This document shows positions 20,101 to 28,231 of a DNA stretch of 64,000 nt, in pieces. The notes under the pieces are model-generated. The model was not told the origin of the DNA. It saw nothing but the letters and a program-made list of their open reading frames with translations, and ran no database searches. The position numbers and the translations under genes were made by a program. Source of the stretch: Cyclobacteriaceae bacterium (GTDB lineage: Bacteria; Bacteroidota; Bacteroidia; Cytophagales; Cyclobacteriaceae); the NCBI GenBank assembly GCA_013141055.1, contig JABFRS010000002.1:186001-250000 (forward strand), given 5' to 3'. Each line of letters begins with the position of its first letter. Position 1 is the stretch's first letter.

Positions 20101-21129
20101 ATGGATTCCATTACGCATATCGTCCTTGGAGCTTGCATCGGCGAAGCAGTCGCTGGTAAGGAACTGGGAAAGAGGGCAATGCTGCTAGGTGCAATTGCTC
20201 AGAGTATTCCGGACATCGACTTCCTTCTTTCCATCTGGCTTCGTCCTGTTGACAATCTCCTTGCCCACCGCGGCTTTACCCATTCAATCTTCTTTGGTCT
20301 TATTATCTGCACATTGGCAGGGTGGATTGCCTCACGGTATAGTAAAGGCAATGGCATTACTTTTAGCCGATGGGTTTTCTTCTTCTCCCTTGAATTCGGA
20401 ATTCATCTTCTTCTGGACGGATGCAACAACTATGGAGTAGGATGGTTTGAGCCATTCAGTCATCAACGAATTGCATTCAACATTCTTTATGTAGCTGATC
20501 CGTTCTTTTCAGTGTGGCTGGGCATTGGTTTCGCTGGCCTTCTCCTCTTACGCAGCGATTCAGCTAACCGGATTAAGTGTGTCTGGTTCGCGCTGATCAT
20601 AAGCTCGGCTTATCTTCTCTATTCTTTTTACAACAAGATATCGATTGAATCCGATGTGAGATCCTCATTGTCCCGTCAGCAAGTGACTCCTGGCAGAATA
20701 CTGACCACCCCCACTCCTCTCAATAACTGGCTCTGGTTCATCGCTGCGGAGGTTCCGACCGGATATTACATTGGATACCAGTCTGTCTTTGATCAAAATG
20801 ATTCTATCGATCTTGTATTTTTTCCAAAACAGGAATCCCTGCTTAATGAATTGAAGGATAAGGAAGATCTCAATAAGCTCATTCGCTTTTCACAGGGATA
20901 CTATACCGTTGAGAAACGTGGCGATGGACTTTTATTCAACGACCTGAGATTTGGGCAGATTGCAGGATGGAGTGATCCTCATGCCATGTTTGCATTTCAT
21001 TATGACCTCTATCATCCTGATGCTAATTTGTTTGTTGTTCAGCAGGGAAGATTCTCTAACTGGAACCGTGGCACGGTGGAGATACTGATAAAAAGAATTT
21101 CCGGCGATCGGTCCGCCAGCAAACCCTGA
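20101..21129 (+). CDS. YdjM/DUF457-family membrane protein (metal-dependent hydrolase type)
   Basis: A 342-residue integral membrane protein. The N-terminus MDSITHIVLGACIGEA with His6, the SIPDIDF aspartates at about 38-40 and the HRGFTHS histidines (56 and 61) form the metal-binding pattern of the YdjM/DUF457 family. A later HLLLDGCNNYG segment supplies more ligands. About five to six helices occupy residues 1-190; the remaining 150 residues look soluble and extend beyond the E. coli YdjM length. The true substrate of the family is unknown; LexA control known for E. coli ydjM cannot be shown here. It lies 26 nt after the cupin gene. Confidence 0.8.
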   Translation: MDSITHIVLGACIGEAVAGKELGKRAMLLGAIAQSIPDIDFLLSIWLRPVDNLLAHRGFTHSIFFGLIICTLAGWIASRYSKGNGITFSRWVFFFSLEFGIHLLLDGCNNYGVGWFEPFSHQRIAFNILYVADPFFSVWLGIGFAGLLLLRSDSANRIKCVWFALIISSAYLLYSFYNKISIESDVRSSLSRQQVTPGRILTTPTPLNNWLWFIAAEVPTGYYIGYQSVFDQNDSIDLVFFPKQESLLNELKDKEDLNKLIRFSQGYYTVEKRGDGLLFNDLRFGQIAGWSDPHAMFAFHYDLYHPDANLFVVQQGRFSNWNRGTVEILIKRISGDRSASKP

Positions 21130-21132
21130 TCT

Positions 21133-22305
21133 CTATTCTCTTTTCTTGATGACGATGAATGCAGCCAGTCTCAAAAGATTATAGGCCAGCTTCTGCATTA
21201 CTCTCGCCAGCCATCCTGTGGTGCGATGATATTTTTCTTCTGTAATCTCTTCACAGTGATTGTCCATGATCTCTGTCAGACAATTCTCGGTGTTCAAAGC
21301 CATGGTTGGATTCTTTACATCAATGTTCAGTTCAACACTGGCGTAAGCACTGAGATTATTCAGATTGTAGGAACCTATGGTCATCCATTTGCTATCGCAG
21401 ACGGCGATCTTTCCATGAAGTACAGTCTTATTGTATTCAAATATCCGGACTTTGTTCATGAACAGCCATCGGTACAAATAACGCTCGGCATACTTGCTGG
21501 TACCAATATCTGAAACACCCGCCAGGATTACCTTGATGGAAACTCCACGTTTTGCTGCACGCTTGATGCTGTTTCTGAACATCTGGCCTGGCAGAAAGTA
21601 GGGAGACATTATAATGATCCGGTCTGCCGCGTTATTGAACATTTCAACATAGCTGCGTGATATCTCTCTTCTTCTCCCGATCCAGTCATTTCTTCTTGGG
21701 CGCACCTCACAATTCTTCACGATGCCACTCACAGGCAGGTGCGTCGGTTTTACTGTTTCTATAGCAGAAAGTCTGGAAGTTTTAAACCTGCGAATACAAA
21801 TTCCCGCCAGGCTGGTGCCGATAGTGCCTTCAGAATATAATGCCCAGTCGAGCCATGCTGCACCCTTTTCAGTATCGTTGTATTTGTCGCTGATGTTGAG
21901 ACCACCCACAAGACAATTGAAGCTGTCGATGACGATCACCTTGTGATGAAGTCTTCTTCCAAGGTAGAATTTCTTTCCCTTGAGAATAGGTGCAAACCAG
22001 TGGAAACGAATTCCGGAATCTTTCAGATCCTGGATAAATGCTTTTGATAAATTCTTGGAAGCGTAGGCATCCAGCATCAGGAATATGCGGACGCCACGAC
22101 GGCTGGCATCTTTTAAGGCTGTTGCAATTCTCTGACCGGTTGCGTCATTGTCAAAGATGTACATCTGAAAGTGAATGATGTGCTTTGCAGAGGAGATCAT
22201 TTTCTCCAGGAGGTCAAAGTATTCGATTCCGCCCCGGATGAGCTTCACGGAAGTGCCAGCAATGTAGGGTGCATCTTTGGCAGATGTCCTGAATCTTTCA
22301 AACAT
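21133..22305 (-). CDS. Phospholipase D-family protein, cardiolipin-synthase-like
   Basis: A 390-residue PLD superfamily enzyme with two complete HKD motifs: His120-x-Lys122-x4-Asp127 (HHKVIVID, then GGLNISD) and His297-x-Lys299-x4-Asp304 (HGKIAVCD, then GSYNLN). The two catalytic halves meet to form one active site. The family closest by eye is cardiolipin synthase, which condenses two phosphatidylglycerol molecules, but the two N-terminal membrane helices of ClsA are missing, so it resembles ClsB/ClsC. A short hydrophobic stretch is at the C-terminus (NLLRLAAFIVI). It is convergent with the YdjM-like gene, 3 nt apart. Confidence 0.85.
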   Translation of the reverse strand: MFERFRTSAKDAPYIAGTSVKLIRGGIEYFDLLEKMISSAKHIIHFQMYIFDNDATGQRIATALKDASRRGVRIFLMLDAYASKNLSKAFIQDLKDSGIRFHWFAPILKGKKFYLGRRLHHKVIVIDSFNCLVGGLNISDKYNDTEKGAAWLDWALYSEGTIGTSLAGICIRRFKTSRLSAIETVKPTHLPVSGIVKNCEVRPRRNDWIGRRREISRSYVEMFNNAADRIIIMSPYFLPGQMFRNSIKRAAKRGVSIKVILAGVSDIGTSKYAERYLYRWLFMNKVRIFEYNKTVLHGKIAVCDSKWMTIGSYNLNNLSAYASVELNIDVKNPTMALNTENCLTEIMDNHCEEITEEKYHRTTGWLARVMQKLAYNLLRLAAFIVIKKRE

Positions 22306-22350
22306 GCTTCAAGGTATGAAACGCTATATAAATACAGAATGGGCTTAAAA

Positions 22351-22376
22351 GCAAAAACCACCCGAAGGTGGTTTCT
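22351..22376 (-). terminator. Terminator of the cold-shock gene
   Basis: AAACCACC (22355-22362) pairs with GGTGGTTT (22367-22374) around a stable four-base loop. On the minus strand the stem runs into TTTTTGCTTTT. It sits about 30 nt after the csp stop. Confidence 0.85.
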
Positions 22377-22404
22377 ACATCAGTATTAAGAATTAAAGTT
22401 GTTG

Positions 22405-22596
22405 TTAGTTAACAACCTTAACTTTAACGGCATTCATACCTTTTTTGCCTCTTTCAGCTTCGTATTCAACCTGATCGTTTTCACGAATCTGGTCGATAAG
22501 ACCTGAAGAGTGTACAAAAATGTCTTCACCTGAATCAGATGGCTTGATGAAACCAAATCCTTTGGCATCATTGAAAAATTTAACTGTTCCTTGCAT
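22405..22596 (-). CDS. Cold-shock protein, CspA family
   Basis: A 63-residue OB-fold nucleic-acid chaperone. It has both RNA-binding motifs, RNP1 KGFGFIK and RNP2 DIFVHSS, and the usual start MQGTVKFFNDAKG. Such proteins melt RNA secondary structure and often accumulate on cold shock or in growth transitions. The gene is monocistronic, with a consensus promoter about 170 nt upstream (22767-22798), a leader of about 160 nt with small hairpins, and a terminator after it; a long leader is a common feature of cold-shock mRNAs. Confidence 0.95.
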   Translation of the reverse strand: MQGTVKFFNDAKGFGFIKPSDSGEDIFVHSSGLIDQIRENDQVEYEAERGKKGMNAVKVKVVN

Positions 22597-23006
22597 TGTT
22601 TATTAATTAATTGAGAAAACTCACTGTTTGTTGCATCAACAAGGACTCAAATAAGATTCCCTTTTCAGGAATATTGCATTGAATTGATTGTCTTAATTAA
22701 GGAAGGTGGAACTCAAGAGAAAGCCGAAAGGCACTATTGGAACGCACTATTACTTAAAATGCGATGCAAATATATTAGTAATAATTGATTTTATCAAATT
22801 CTGAGTGAAAACAGGCATCAGAATGCTGATTGTGGATTAATTTCCACGTGTTGCATGTGGGAATCTTTCTACCCACTCTCATAAACTGTCACAAAAGCTG
22901 ATTTCCCGTCGCTAAACGATCATTCCGGCTCTTTAACTCCGGATTTTGCCTGATATCACAGTGCGGCCTGAATTTTTCAACAAGGCTTAAAAAACTAAAC
23001 ATAACT
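22597..23006. other. Divergent intergenic region (csp leader and unassigned remainder)
   Basis: The left half is the predicted csp leader and promoter. The right half, about 22800-23006, should hold the promoter of the coiled-coil lipoprotein gene, but I see no clear TAnnTTTG box. No open frame of interest was found here. Confidence 0.5.
22767..22798 (-). promoter_or_regulatory. Consensus Bacteroidota promoter of the cold-shock gene
   Basis: On the minus strand TTTG (22798-22795) is followed after exactly 20 nt by TATATTTG (22774-22767), matching the -33 TTTG and -7 TAnnTTTG elements. Transcription would start near 22760, leaving an untranslated leader of about 160 nt before the csp ATG. The leader contains TTGTTG-ATG-CAACAA and ATTCC-tgaaaa-GGGAAT mini-hairpins. 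Confidence 0.75.
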
Positions 23007-23756
23007 ATGAAAAATTTAAGAAACGGGTTTTTGGCTTTTGGCGTCGTTATAGCTACCCTGCTATCGAGCTGCGATTCAAAAGAGAAAGCTCAACTCCATA
23101 ACAAAGTTGATTCACTTACAGTAGAACTGAATCAGCGTAAGGAAGTTGAGAAAACAATGACTGAAGTAGGCTCACTACTTGATTCAATCGATGCTAACCG
23201 TCATGCATTGCGCACTAAAATGATTGAAGGAACTTCATACGCTGAATATGTAAGCCGTTTGAAAGACATCAACAATCACATTAGCGCAACTCAGAAGAAG
23301 ATCGATGAGCTTCAGAAGACAGCCGATAAGAATCGTGTTACTGCAGGAACGATCAAGAGATTGAAAGCTGACCTGGCATCACGTTCTGAGGAAATCACTG
23401 CTTTGCAACTTGAGATCGTAACCATGCGTGATCAGAATGCAAATCTTTGGGCTAAGGTTAACAGTAAGGATTCATTGCTTTCTATCAAGGATGAAGTGAT
23501 CAAGGTGAAAGAATCTGATGTTGCTTCACTTGAAGGTCTTGTAACTGATATCAACGAGCAAAACAGAAATAAGGTAGCCAGCATGTACTATGCACAAGCT
23601 CAGGCTCTTGAAACAGCCGCTGAACGTACCAAATTCGCTCCTCGCAAGAAGAAAGAAACACGCCGTGAAGCACTTGAATTATATCGCTTGTCACTTTCAA
23701 TGGGTAACACTGAAGCACAAGCAAGAATTGACGCACTTGAAAAAGAATTGAGCTAA
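23007..23756 (+). CDS. Coiled-coil lipoprotein of unknown function
   Basis: A 249-residue predicted lipoprotein: signal peptide with lipobox LLSSC (Cys22), then a long, almost uninterrupted helical heptad region from about 25 to 190, and a basic C-terminal segment (about 205-245) containing APRKKKETRREALELY that resembles a single TPR/Sel1-like hairpin. No enzymatic motif. Likely an envelope structural or scaffolding protein facing the periplasm. Own terminator follows. I do not recognise a named family. Confidence 0.7.
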   Translation: MKNLRNGFLAFGVVIATLLSSCDSKEKAQLHNKVDSLTVELNQRKEVEKTMTEVGSLLDSIDANRHALRTKMIEGTSYAEYVSRLKDINNHISATQKKIDELQKTADKNRVTAGTIKRLKADLASRSEEITALQLEIVTMRDQNANLWAKVNSKDSLLSIKDEVIKVKESDVASLEGLVTDINEQNRNKVASMYYAQAQALETAAERTKFAPRKKKETRREALELYRLSLSMGNTEAQARIDALEKELS

Positions 23757-23777
23757 TCTCTCATTCAATATAATGAA

Positions 23778-23808
23778 GGCCACAGGGTTCGCGCTCTGTG
23801 GCTTTTTT
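23778..23808 (+). terminator. Terminator after the coiled-coil lipoprotein gene
   Basis: GCCACAG (23779-23785) pairs with CTGTGGC (23796-23802), followed by TTTTTT on the plus strand. It is 22 nt after the stop codon. Confidence 0.88.
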
Positions 23809-23987
23809 ATTTACCTTAATGGCATGAAGTGCTTCCTTCCATTTTCTCAGAATCCATCCCCCGCCTACCCTGCCTCCCAATCTCCTGATGGTACCTCGCT
23901 AAAAGCCCGGTTTGAAAAAACCACAATGCTGATTTACTACGTACACATATCCGGGACTTTGCTCATTCTTAACTCCGCCGGTCATTA

Positions 23988-24452
23988 ATGTCGAAATTGC
24001 CCCAATCGTCAGTCAGGGAAAAGCTCTACAATCTTTGCATTGATTACGTCAGGCAAAGAATGGATGAGGCAGAAGATGCTATACGGGTTATTCAGCGATC
24101 TGCAAACGAAGAGACTAAAAGCAGTGCCGGCGACAAGTATGAGACGGGCAGAGCGATGGCCCAGATAGAAATTGAAAAGAGTATGGTCCAGCTGGCTGAG
24201 GCAAAAAAGCTAAACCAGGTGCTGATTCAAATAAAGCCAGGAGCTTATGAAACAGTGCAACTGGGAAGTGTTGCGATCACCACGCAGGGTAATTTCTATC
24301 TAACCATCAGCGCAGGAAAATTGAGTGTCGACAATGAAACATTCTTCGCGATCTCCCCTGCTTCTCCTATTGGAATGAAGTTATCAGGAAAGGCAAAAGG
24401 TGAATCATTTAATTTCAATGGGAAAGAGTTTGTTGTGAAAGAAGTGCTATAG
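23988..24452 (+). CDS. GreA/GreB C-terminal-domain-like protein
   Basis: A 154-residue protein. The last 35 residues, including SPASPIGMKLSGKAKG and FNFNGKEFVVKEVL, match the C-terminal FKBP-like domain of transcript cleavage factors GreA/GreB, which binds RNA polymerase near the secondary channel. The N-terminal half is helical (with SSAGDKYETGRAMAQIE) but it is shorter than, and lacks the acidic tip pair of, the GreA coiled coil, so cleavage stimulation is doubtful. Similar Bacteroidota proteins are often mislabelled 3-oxoacyl-ACP synthase, although nothing of a ketosynthase is present. Probable role: binding RNA polymerase. Monocistronic; its promoter is not clear. Confidence 0.65.
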   Translation: MSKLPQSSVREKLYNLCIDYVRQRMDEAEDAIRVIQRSANEETKSSAGDKYETGRAMAQIEIEKSMVQLAEAKKLNQVLIQIKPGAYETVQLGSVAITTQGNFYLTISAGKLSVDNETFFAISPASPIGMKLSGKAKGESFNFNGKEFVVKEVL

Positions 24453-24520
24453 ACCGTCTGTCATTAAATTCATTCAAATGTACATGGCTTTAATATTTTT
24501 ACCTGTATTCCAATTCTAAA

Positions 24521-25468
24521 GTGGTAGCTGAAAAGAAAGTGAATGTTTTAAGGGATCGGTTTCTTCTGGGGGTCAGCAGTGAGAGCTGGAAATCTGAAAT
24601 GGATAACGTCTCATCGCGGTATCACTTCATAGGAGCCTGGGTTGCCATCATCTTCGATCCGTTATTCGCCATTACAGATTACTTCAATATTCAACATGGT
24701 TGGTTATCCCTCCTGTTTATCCGGTTGGGTATCTCAGCCATTACCATCGGAATGCTCTTAATGAGGAAGAAATTCAGTTTCCCATCCTACTATCTTGTTC
24801 TGGTTCCATTCCTGCTCATTTCGCTTCAAAATGCCTATACCTACGACCTTATCACCAGCGAACATTTAATTGGTCACAACCTGAATTATATCGCATTGCT
24901 GATCGGAGCATCCATGTTTATGATGTGGGAATTGAGGTACTCACTGCTTGCTTTACTGTTATCAGCACTCGCTACCATCATCTTTGTAGCCTTGAATCCT
25001 GCAATCAAGCTGGATGAGTTTTTGATCAAAGGTGGACTGCTGCTGGGAGTCTCCGGAATATTTATGGTAATTCTGATCAATACCCGATACAACCTTACGG
25101 TAAAAGAGATAAAGGCAAGACTGGCCCTTCAGCTAAGTAATGCAGAGATCCAGCAACAGTTCATTGAACTGGAGCGGCAAAAGAATTTTATCAATGAGAT
25201 CAATGAAAATCTTGAATCGCTGGTAAAAGATCGCACACGGGTGCTGGAGAAAAAGAACAAGGCGTTGGAAGAGTACGCGTTTATCAATGCCCACAAGCTA
25301 CGGGCACCTCTGGCAAGTATACTAGGTCTGATCAATCTCATGAATAATACCGATCACAATGAAGAGTCCAAGAAAGTGATGGACCACCTGCAGCTCTCTG
25401 CCGTAAAGCTCGACGAGGTTGTTAATTCCATCACTCAGGCTATTGAGCGGGGTGAACAGGAGAATTAA
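24521..25468 (+). CDS. Histidine-kinase-like membrane protein lacking the ATPase domain
   Basis: A 315-residue protein starting at GTG. Six predicted helices (about residues 35-55, 61-80, 88-110, 118-136, 139-159, 170-187) are followed by a coiled coil (about 193-250) and a HisKA-type dimerisation segment with EYAFINAHKLRAPLASILG, the phosphoacceptor being His258. The gene stops at residue 315, before any N, G1, F or G2 box. The next 100 nt contain no continuation in another frame, so this is not a recent frameshift. It could be a phosphotransfer partner for another kinase or a dimeric membrane sensor; the function is inferred. The nearest genes give no clue. Confidence 0.7.
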   Translation: MVAEKKVNVLRDRFLLGVSSESWKSEMDNVSSRYHFIGAWVAIIFDPLFAITDYFNIQHGWLSLLFIRLGISAITIGMLLMRKKFSFPSYYLVLVPFLLISLQNAYTYDLITSEHLIGHNLNYIALLIGASMFMMWELRYSLLALLLSALATIIFVALNPAIKLDEFLIKGGLLLGVSGIFMVILINTRYNLTVKEIKARLALQLSNAEIQQQFIELERQKNFINEINENLESLVKDRTRVLEKKNKALEEYAFINAHKLRAPLASILGLINLMNNTDHNEESKKVMDHLQLSAVKLDEVVNSITQAIERGEQEN

Positions 25469-25598
25469 GGATTGTTCATCGCCGTACAATGATGTGTACA
25501 AAAGTGGATAATCAGTCAGAATTCAATATTTCAACTATTTGATTTACAGGTAGTTACAAGCTGGATTGCTCTTTGCAACCAGGTTCTCAAAATTCGCT

Positions 25599-25799
25599 AT
25601 GAGAACATTCATTGGTCTGGTTTTGTGGTGCTTCCTGTTAGTAACCTGCTGGCCGTTGGCGCTGGTGCTGATCCTTCTCTTTCCGATTCTCTGGTTGATT
25701 CTTCTCCCCTTCAGGATCGTGGGATTGTCGATCGACCTGGTCTTTAAATTTATAACGGCAGTGCTCCTGTTTCCTTTTCGGATATTAAAATCCTCCTAA
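25599..25799 (+). CDS. Small membrane protein, unknown function
   Basis: A 66-residue, extremely hydrophobic protein with two or three predicted helices (LVLWCFLLVTCWPLALVLIL and a second from about residue 38). The PFRI motif occurs twice, once after each hydrophobic block (LLPFRIVG and LFPFRILK). I chose the ATG at 25599 because the longer frame from 25566 adds a polar, unrelated N-terminus. I recall similar small proteins in Bacteroidota but know of no function. Followed directly by a terminator. Confidence 0.6.
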   Translation: MRTFIGLVLWCFLLVTCWPLALVLILLFPILWLILLPFRIVGLSIDLVFKFITAVLLFPFRILKSS

Positions 25800-25801
25800 A
25801 C

Positions 25802-25832
25802 AAAAAAGCACTTCCCGAAGGAAGTGCCTTTT
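25802..25832. terminator. Bidirectional terminator between convergent genes
   Basis: GCACTTCC (25808-25815) pairs with GGAAGTGC (25820-25827) around CGAA. A-tract on the left and TTTT on the right let it serve both the small membrane protein gene (plus) and the DUF4382 gene (minus). Confidence 0.88.
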
Positions 25833-25851
25833 CAGATTTATAAGAAAGAGA

Positions 25852-26817
25852 TTAGTTAATAGCAGTAACCGATGTTGTTACATTCATATTAACGCCTCCC
25901 TGGATTGTTACAATGTTAGGTGAAGAAGCTCCAAGAGTAATCGTTGAAGTAAGCAGCGCCTGTAAATTTACGTCGTCGTTGCTATCCACATCGTATGATG
26001 CAAAGTGCAATTCATACTCACCAGCTTCAACAAAAGCGAGCTTGTAAGTTTTAGCATTCAAAGTGCCTTTTACTTCAGCGCTGGTTACTGCATTCTTGAA
26101 CAGGATCTTATCATCTCCCTGAGGCTGACCTTCCACTCCTGCATCAAATGTTCCCTTCTTGTAAGCATATACAAAAAGCTTGTCTGCGTTTGTGTTAACT
26201 TGTTCAGTGTAATTTCCATTAATAGTAGCCGCATCACTTTGGCTTACCACGCGAACAGAAGCTTTAAGATTATCATTGCTGACAAAATTGTAGCGAACGG
26301 CAGCATTATCAACTTTACGGATGGCTTTGCGAATGTCAAAATCAAGGATGATGGTAGATTTTGTATTAGCTGAAACTTTCCATGTATTGTTCAAAGTGAT
26401 GTCGATTGTACCGCTGTCGCGAAGCTTATACTTAACATTATCGTTTGTTAATACATAGCTTCCAGGAGCAGTTCCGGATGCATCAAAATCACTATCAATT
26501 ACCAATGTCAGGTTACTGTAGCTTTTAGCAGCAAGATTGGATGTTGCCAATAACTTAGTAGTACCTTCTGAATAAGCCTTTAAATCGATAGTTTGTTTTG
26601 TAAAGCCAGAAACAGAAACTCCGTCTACCTTCACATCTGTTACTGTTACAAATACTCCCTTTACATCTGCATCATCTGTAGGTGCATCTGTGATCTGAAA
26701 TTCAGCTTCACCGTTTCCAACTCCTGACTTGTTATCAGAATCAGAGCATGATTGCGTAAGTATAAGAGCGCTCACTAAAGCCAATGACGCTCCCAATTTT
26801 AAAAATGTTGTTTTCAT
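25852..26817 (-). CDS. DUF4382-domain lipoprotein
   Basis: A 321-residue predicted lipoprotein, lipobox LTQSC (Cys24). Residues about 35-190 match the DUF4382 beta-sandwich pattern: GEAEFQITDAPTDD, VFVTVTDVKVDG, and SNLTLVIDSD strands. Residues 200-321 look like a second beta-sandwich (DUF4382-associated or carboxypeptidase-regulatory-like). These proteins are exported and surface-attached in Bacteroidota, function unknown. Monocistronic, convergent with the small membrane protein. Confidence 0.8.
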   Translation of the reverse strand: MKTTFLKLGASLALVSALILTQSCSDSDNKSGVGNGEAEFQITDAPTDDADVKGVFVTVTDVKVDGVSVSGFTKQTIDLKAYSEGTTKLLATSNLAAKSYSNLTLVIDSDFDASGTAPGSYVLTNDNVKYKLRDSGTIDITLNNTWKVSANTKSTIILDFDIRKAIRKVDNAAVRYNFVSNDNLKASVRVVSQSDAATINGNYTEQVNTNADKLFVYAYKKGTFDAGVEGQPQGDDKILFKNAVTSAEVKGTLNAKTYKLAFVEAGEYELHFASYDVDSNDDVNLQALLTSTITLGASSPNIVTIQGGVNMNVTTSVTAIN

Positions 26818-26943
26818 AAATAGTTTAAAGTTTGGTGTTTTGTTTTTTCAACACCTCTTAAAAAAACTGTTCCATCGGTTTTCTACACTCCTTGCTGGAG
26901 GGCACTTTTTGGCGGTTGGCATGATATTTTGCTCATACCCGAT

Positions 26944-27396
26944 ATGAAACAAATCGCGCTAATTTTGCTGTTTTCGATGGTTTTGATCACTGCCCCCAAT
27001 GCAGGATCATCCGTTAACACAATAGCCGGAAACGTTACTCCAACGGTGGAAAATTTCTACATTCTTGAAACACTTACTGTATATAATCCTACACATAATC
27101 AATGTGACAGAAGTCCATTGATCACAGCAAGCAATGCAAGAATTGATACACTGAAATTAGGGAAACAACAATTGCGTTGGATGGCGTTGTCAAGAAATTT
27201 ACTGAAACGCTGGAACGGAGTATTCAATTATGGTGATACTGTAAATATATATGCAGGAGATCCGCAGATTGATGGATCATGGATCATTCAGGATAATCTG
27301 AACAAGCGATACAAGGACAGAGGCGATCTTCTGTTTGATAGTAGAGTAAGAACTCTTGGTAAGTGGAAGAATGTTAAGATTTCAAAGGCTTCTTAA
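26944..27396 (+). CDS. Secreted 3D-domain (double-psi beta-barrel) protein
   Basis: A 150-residue exported protein; signal peptide about residues 1-20 (MKQIALILLFSMVLITAPNA). I chose the ATG at 26944 because it puts the signal peptide at the N-terminus. The C-terminal half carries the pattern of the 3D domain: VYNPTHNQCDRSPLIT, WMALSRNLLKRW, FNYGDTVNIYAGD, GSWIIQDNLNKRY and RGDLLFDSR. 3D domains resemble MltA-type lytic transglycosylase cores, and the family is linked to peptidoglycan. Whether it cleaves glycan strands cannot be decided; the aspartates expected for the fold are present. Confidence 0.65.
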   Translation: MKQIALILLFSMVLITAPNAGSSVNTIAGNVTPTVENFYILETLTVYNPTHNQCDRSPLITASNARIDTLKLGKQQLRWMALSRNLLKRWNGVFNYGDTVNIYAGDPQIDGSWIIQDNLNKRYKDRGDLLFDSRVRTLGKWKNVKISKAS

Positions 27397-27473
27397 AGGC
27401 TGTGGCCTTAATTCCACAGAATATATCTGATGGCATACATTTAGTTACTGTTTAAATTAAACTTATAAAGATC

Positions 27474-27701
27474 ATGGCAACTACAAAAAATGATACTCAT
27501 GGAGCAAGTCCTCTTCCAAAAGGAAAGAGCAAACCTGGTGCACCATTATTCAAAAAGCCAAAAACCAAACATGAAGAGAAGTCAGAGCGCGACATGACGG
27601 GCCAGACTGATACTTCATTGAAAGACATGAAGAAAAGATTGGCAGAAGTTCCTAAGAAATCTTCCGGTAGCAAGCACGACAAAAAAGCTTACGAAGATTA
27701 A
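27474..27701 (+). CDS. Small basic, probably disordered protein
   Basis: A 75-residue protein of low complexity: rich in Lys, Pro, Gly, Ser, Asp and Glu, no hydrophobic segment and no Cys. It begins MATTKNDTHGASPLPKG. I do not recognise a named family. Its coding reading is supported by an ATG preceded by an A/T-rich stretch and by distance from neighbours, not by homology. The 11-bp repeat array lies about 170 nt downstream. Confidence 0.55.
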   Translation: MATTKNDTHGASPLPKGKSKPGAPLFKKPKTKHEEKSERDMTGQTDTSLKDMKKRLAEVPKKSSGSKHDKKAYED

Positions 27702-27873
27702 TGTAAGTTGAAAACTTCTGTATTAAGAAGTTAAATTGAACCAACTTTTTTACTTTCACTTTCGTTATCGCAGATGAAACTCAGGATACTTTATCCATGT
27801 TTTGTCTGCTTCTTTTTTACAACCTACAAAGCAGCATTCCTGGCGTTGAAGATGCACAAAATGACCTACGACC

Positions 27874-28005
27874 CTAGGTTCAGACTAGGTTCAGGCTAGG
27901 TTCTACCTAGGTTCAGGCTAGGTTCTACCTAGGTTCAGGCTAGGTTCAAGCTAGGTTCAGCCTAGGTTCAGGCTAGGTTCAGCCTAGGTTCAGGCCAAGT
28001 TCTCC
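27874..28005. repeat. 11-bp tandem repeat array, 11 units plus one degenerate unit
   Basis: Consensus unit CTAGGTTCAGG. Eleven units run without gaps from 27874 to 27994 (121 nt). CTAGGTT is invariant; only the last four positions vary (CAGA, CAGG, CTAC, CAAG, CAGC), in a pattern that alternates near the middle. A twelfth, degenerate unit (CCAAGTTCTCC) covers 27995-28005. Where a unit ends in C the junction forms the palindrome CCTAGG. The 11-bp period places each copy on nearly the same face of the helix. It lies in a 530-nt gene-free stretch upstream of the secreted protein gene at 28232. Confidence 0.95.
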
Positions 28006-28231
28006 TTACCCTCTTCCCCATCTCAATTCGGTTGATTACCTGATTAGTATCGGATTAGCATCCCATTTCCGCTTTTCTCAGTTCACCTGAGGATTTTCTA
28101 TAAGTCCGGTGCATGAAGGCATCACGCGTGGAAAAAAATCCACGGCGATAGGGATCAGATTATTGATGTGCTGATCCCCTTTATGGCACAGTTATTTTGA
28201 CTTACCTGACAAAACCAACAAATCAATAATT

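Noticed and set aside
22405-22596. Long shadow frames opposite the real genes (for example opposite nuoF, nuoL, truA and rtcB)
   Set aside because: They overlap well-supported genes on the other strand and encode no recognisable motif.
23773-23988. 71-residue plus-strand frame after the coiled-coil lipoprotein
   Set aside because: It starts inside the terminator hairpin and has a random-looking composition.
25469-25598. Lost ATPase domain of the histidine-kinase-like gene in another frame
   Set aside because: The 130 nt before the next gene contain no N, G1 or G2 box in any frame.
27774-27899. 41-codon plus-strand ORF (MKLRILYPCF...) that runs into the 11-bp repeat array
   Set aside because: It ends by chance inside the repeats at a TAG formed by CTAG, shows no family pattern, and the repeats cannot be coding because their period is 11.
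27874-28005. Repeat array as a possible CRISPR
   Set aside because: Units of 11 bp abut each other with no spacers; this is a simple tandem repeat.
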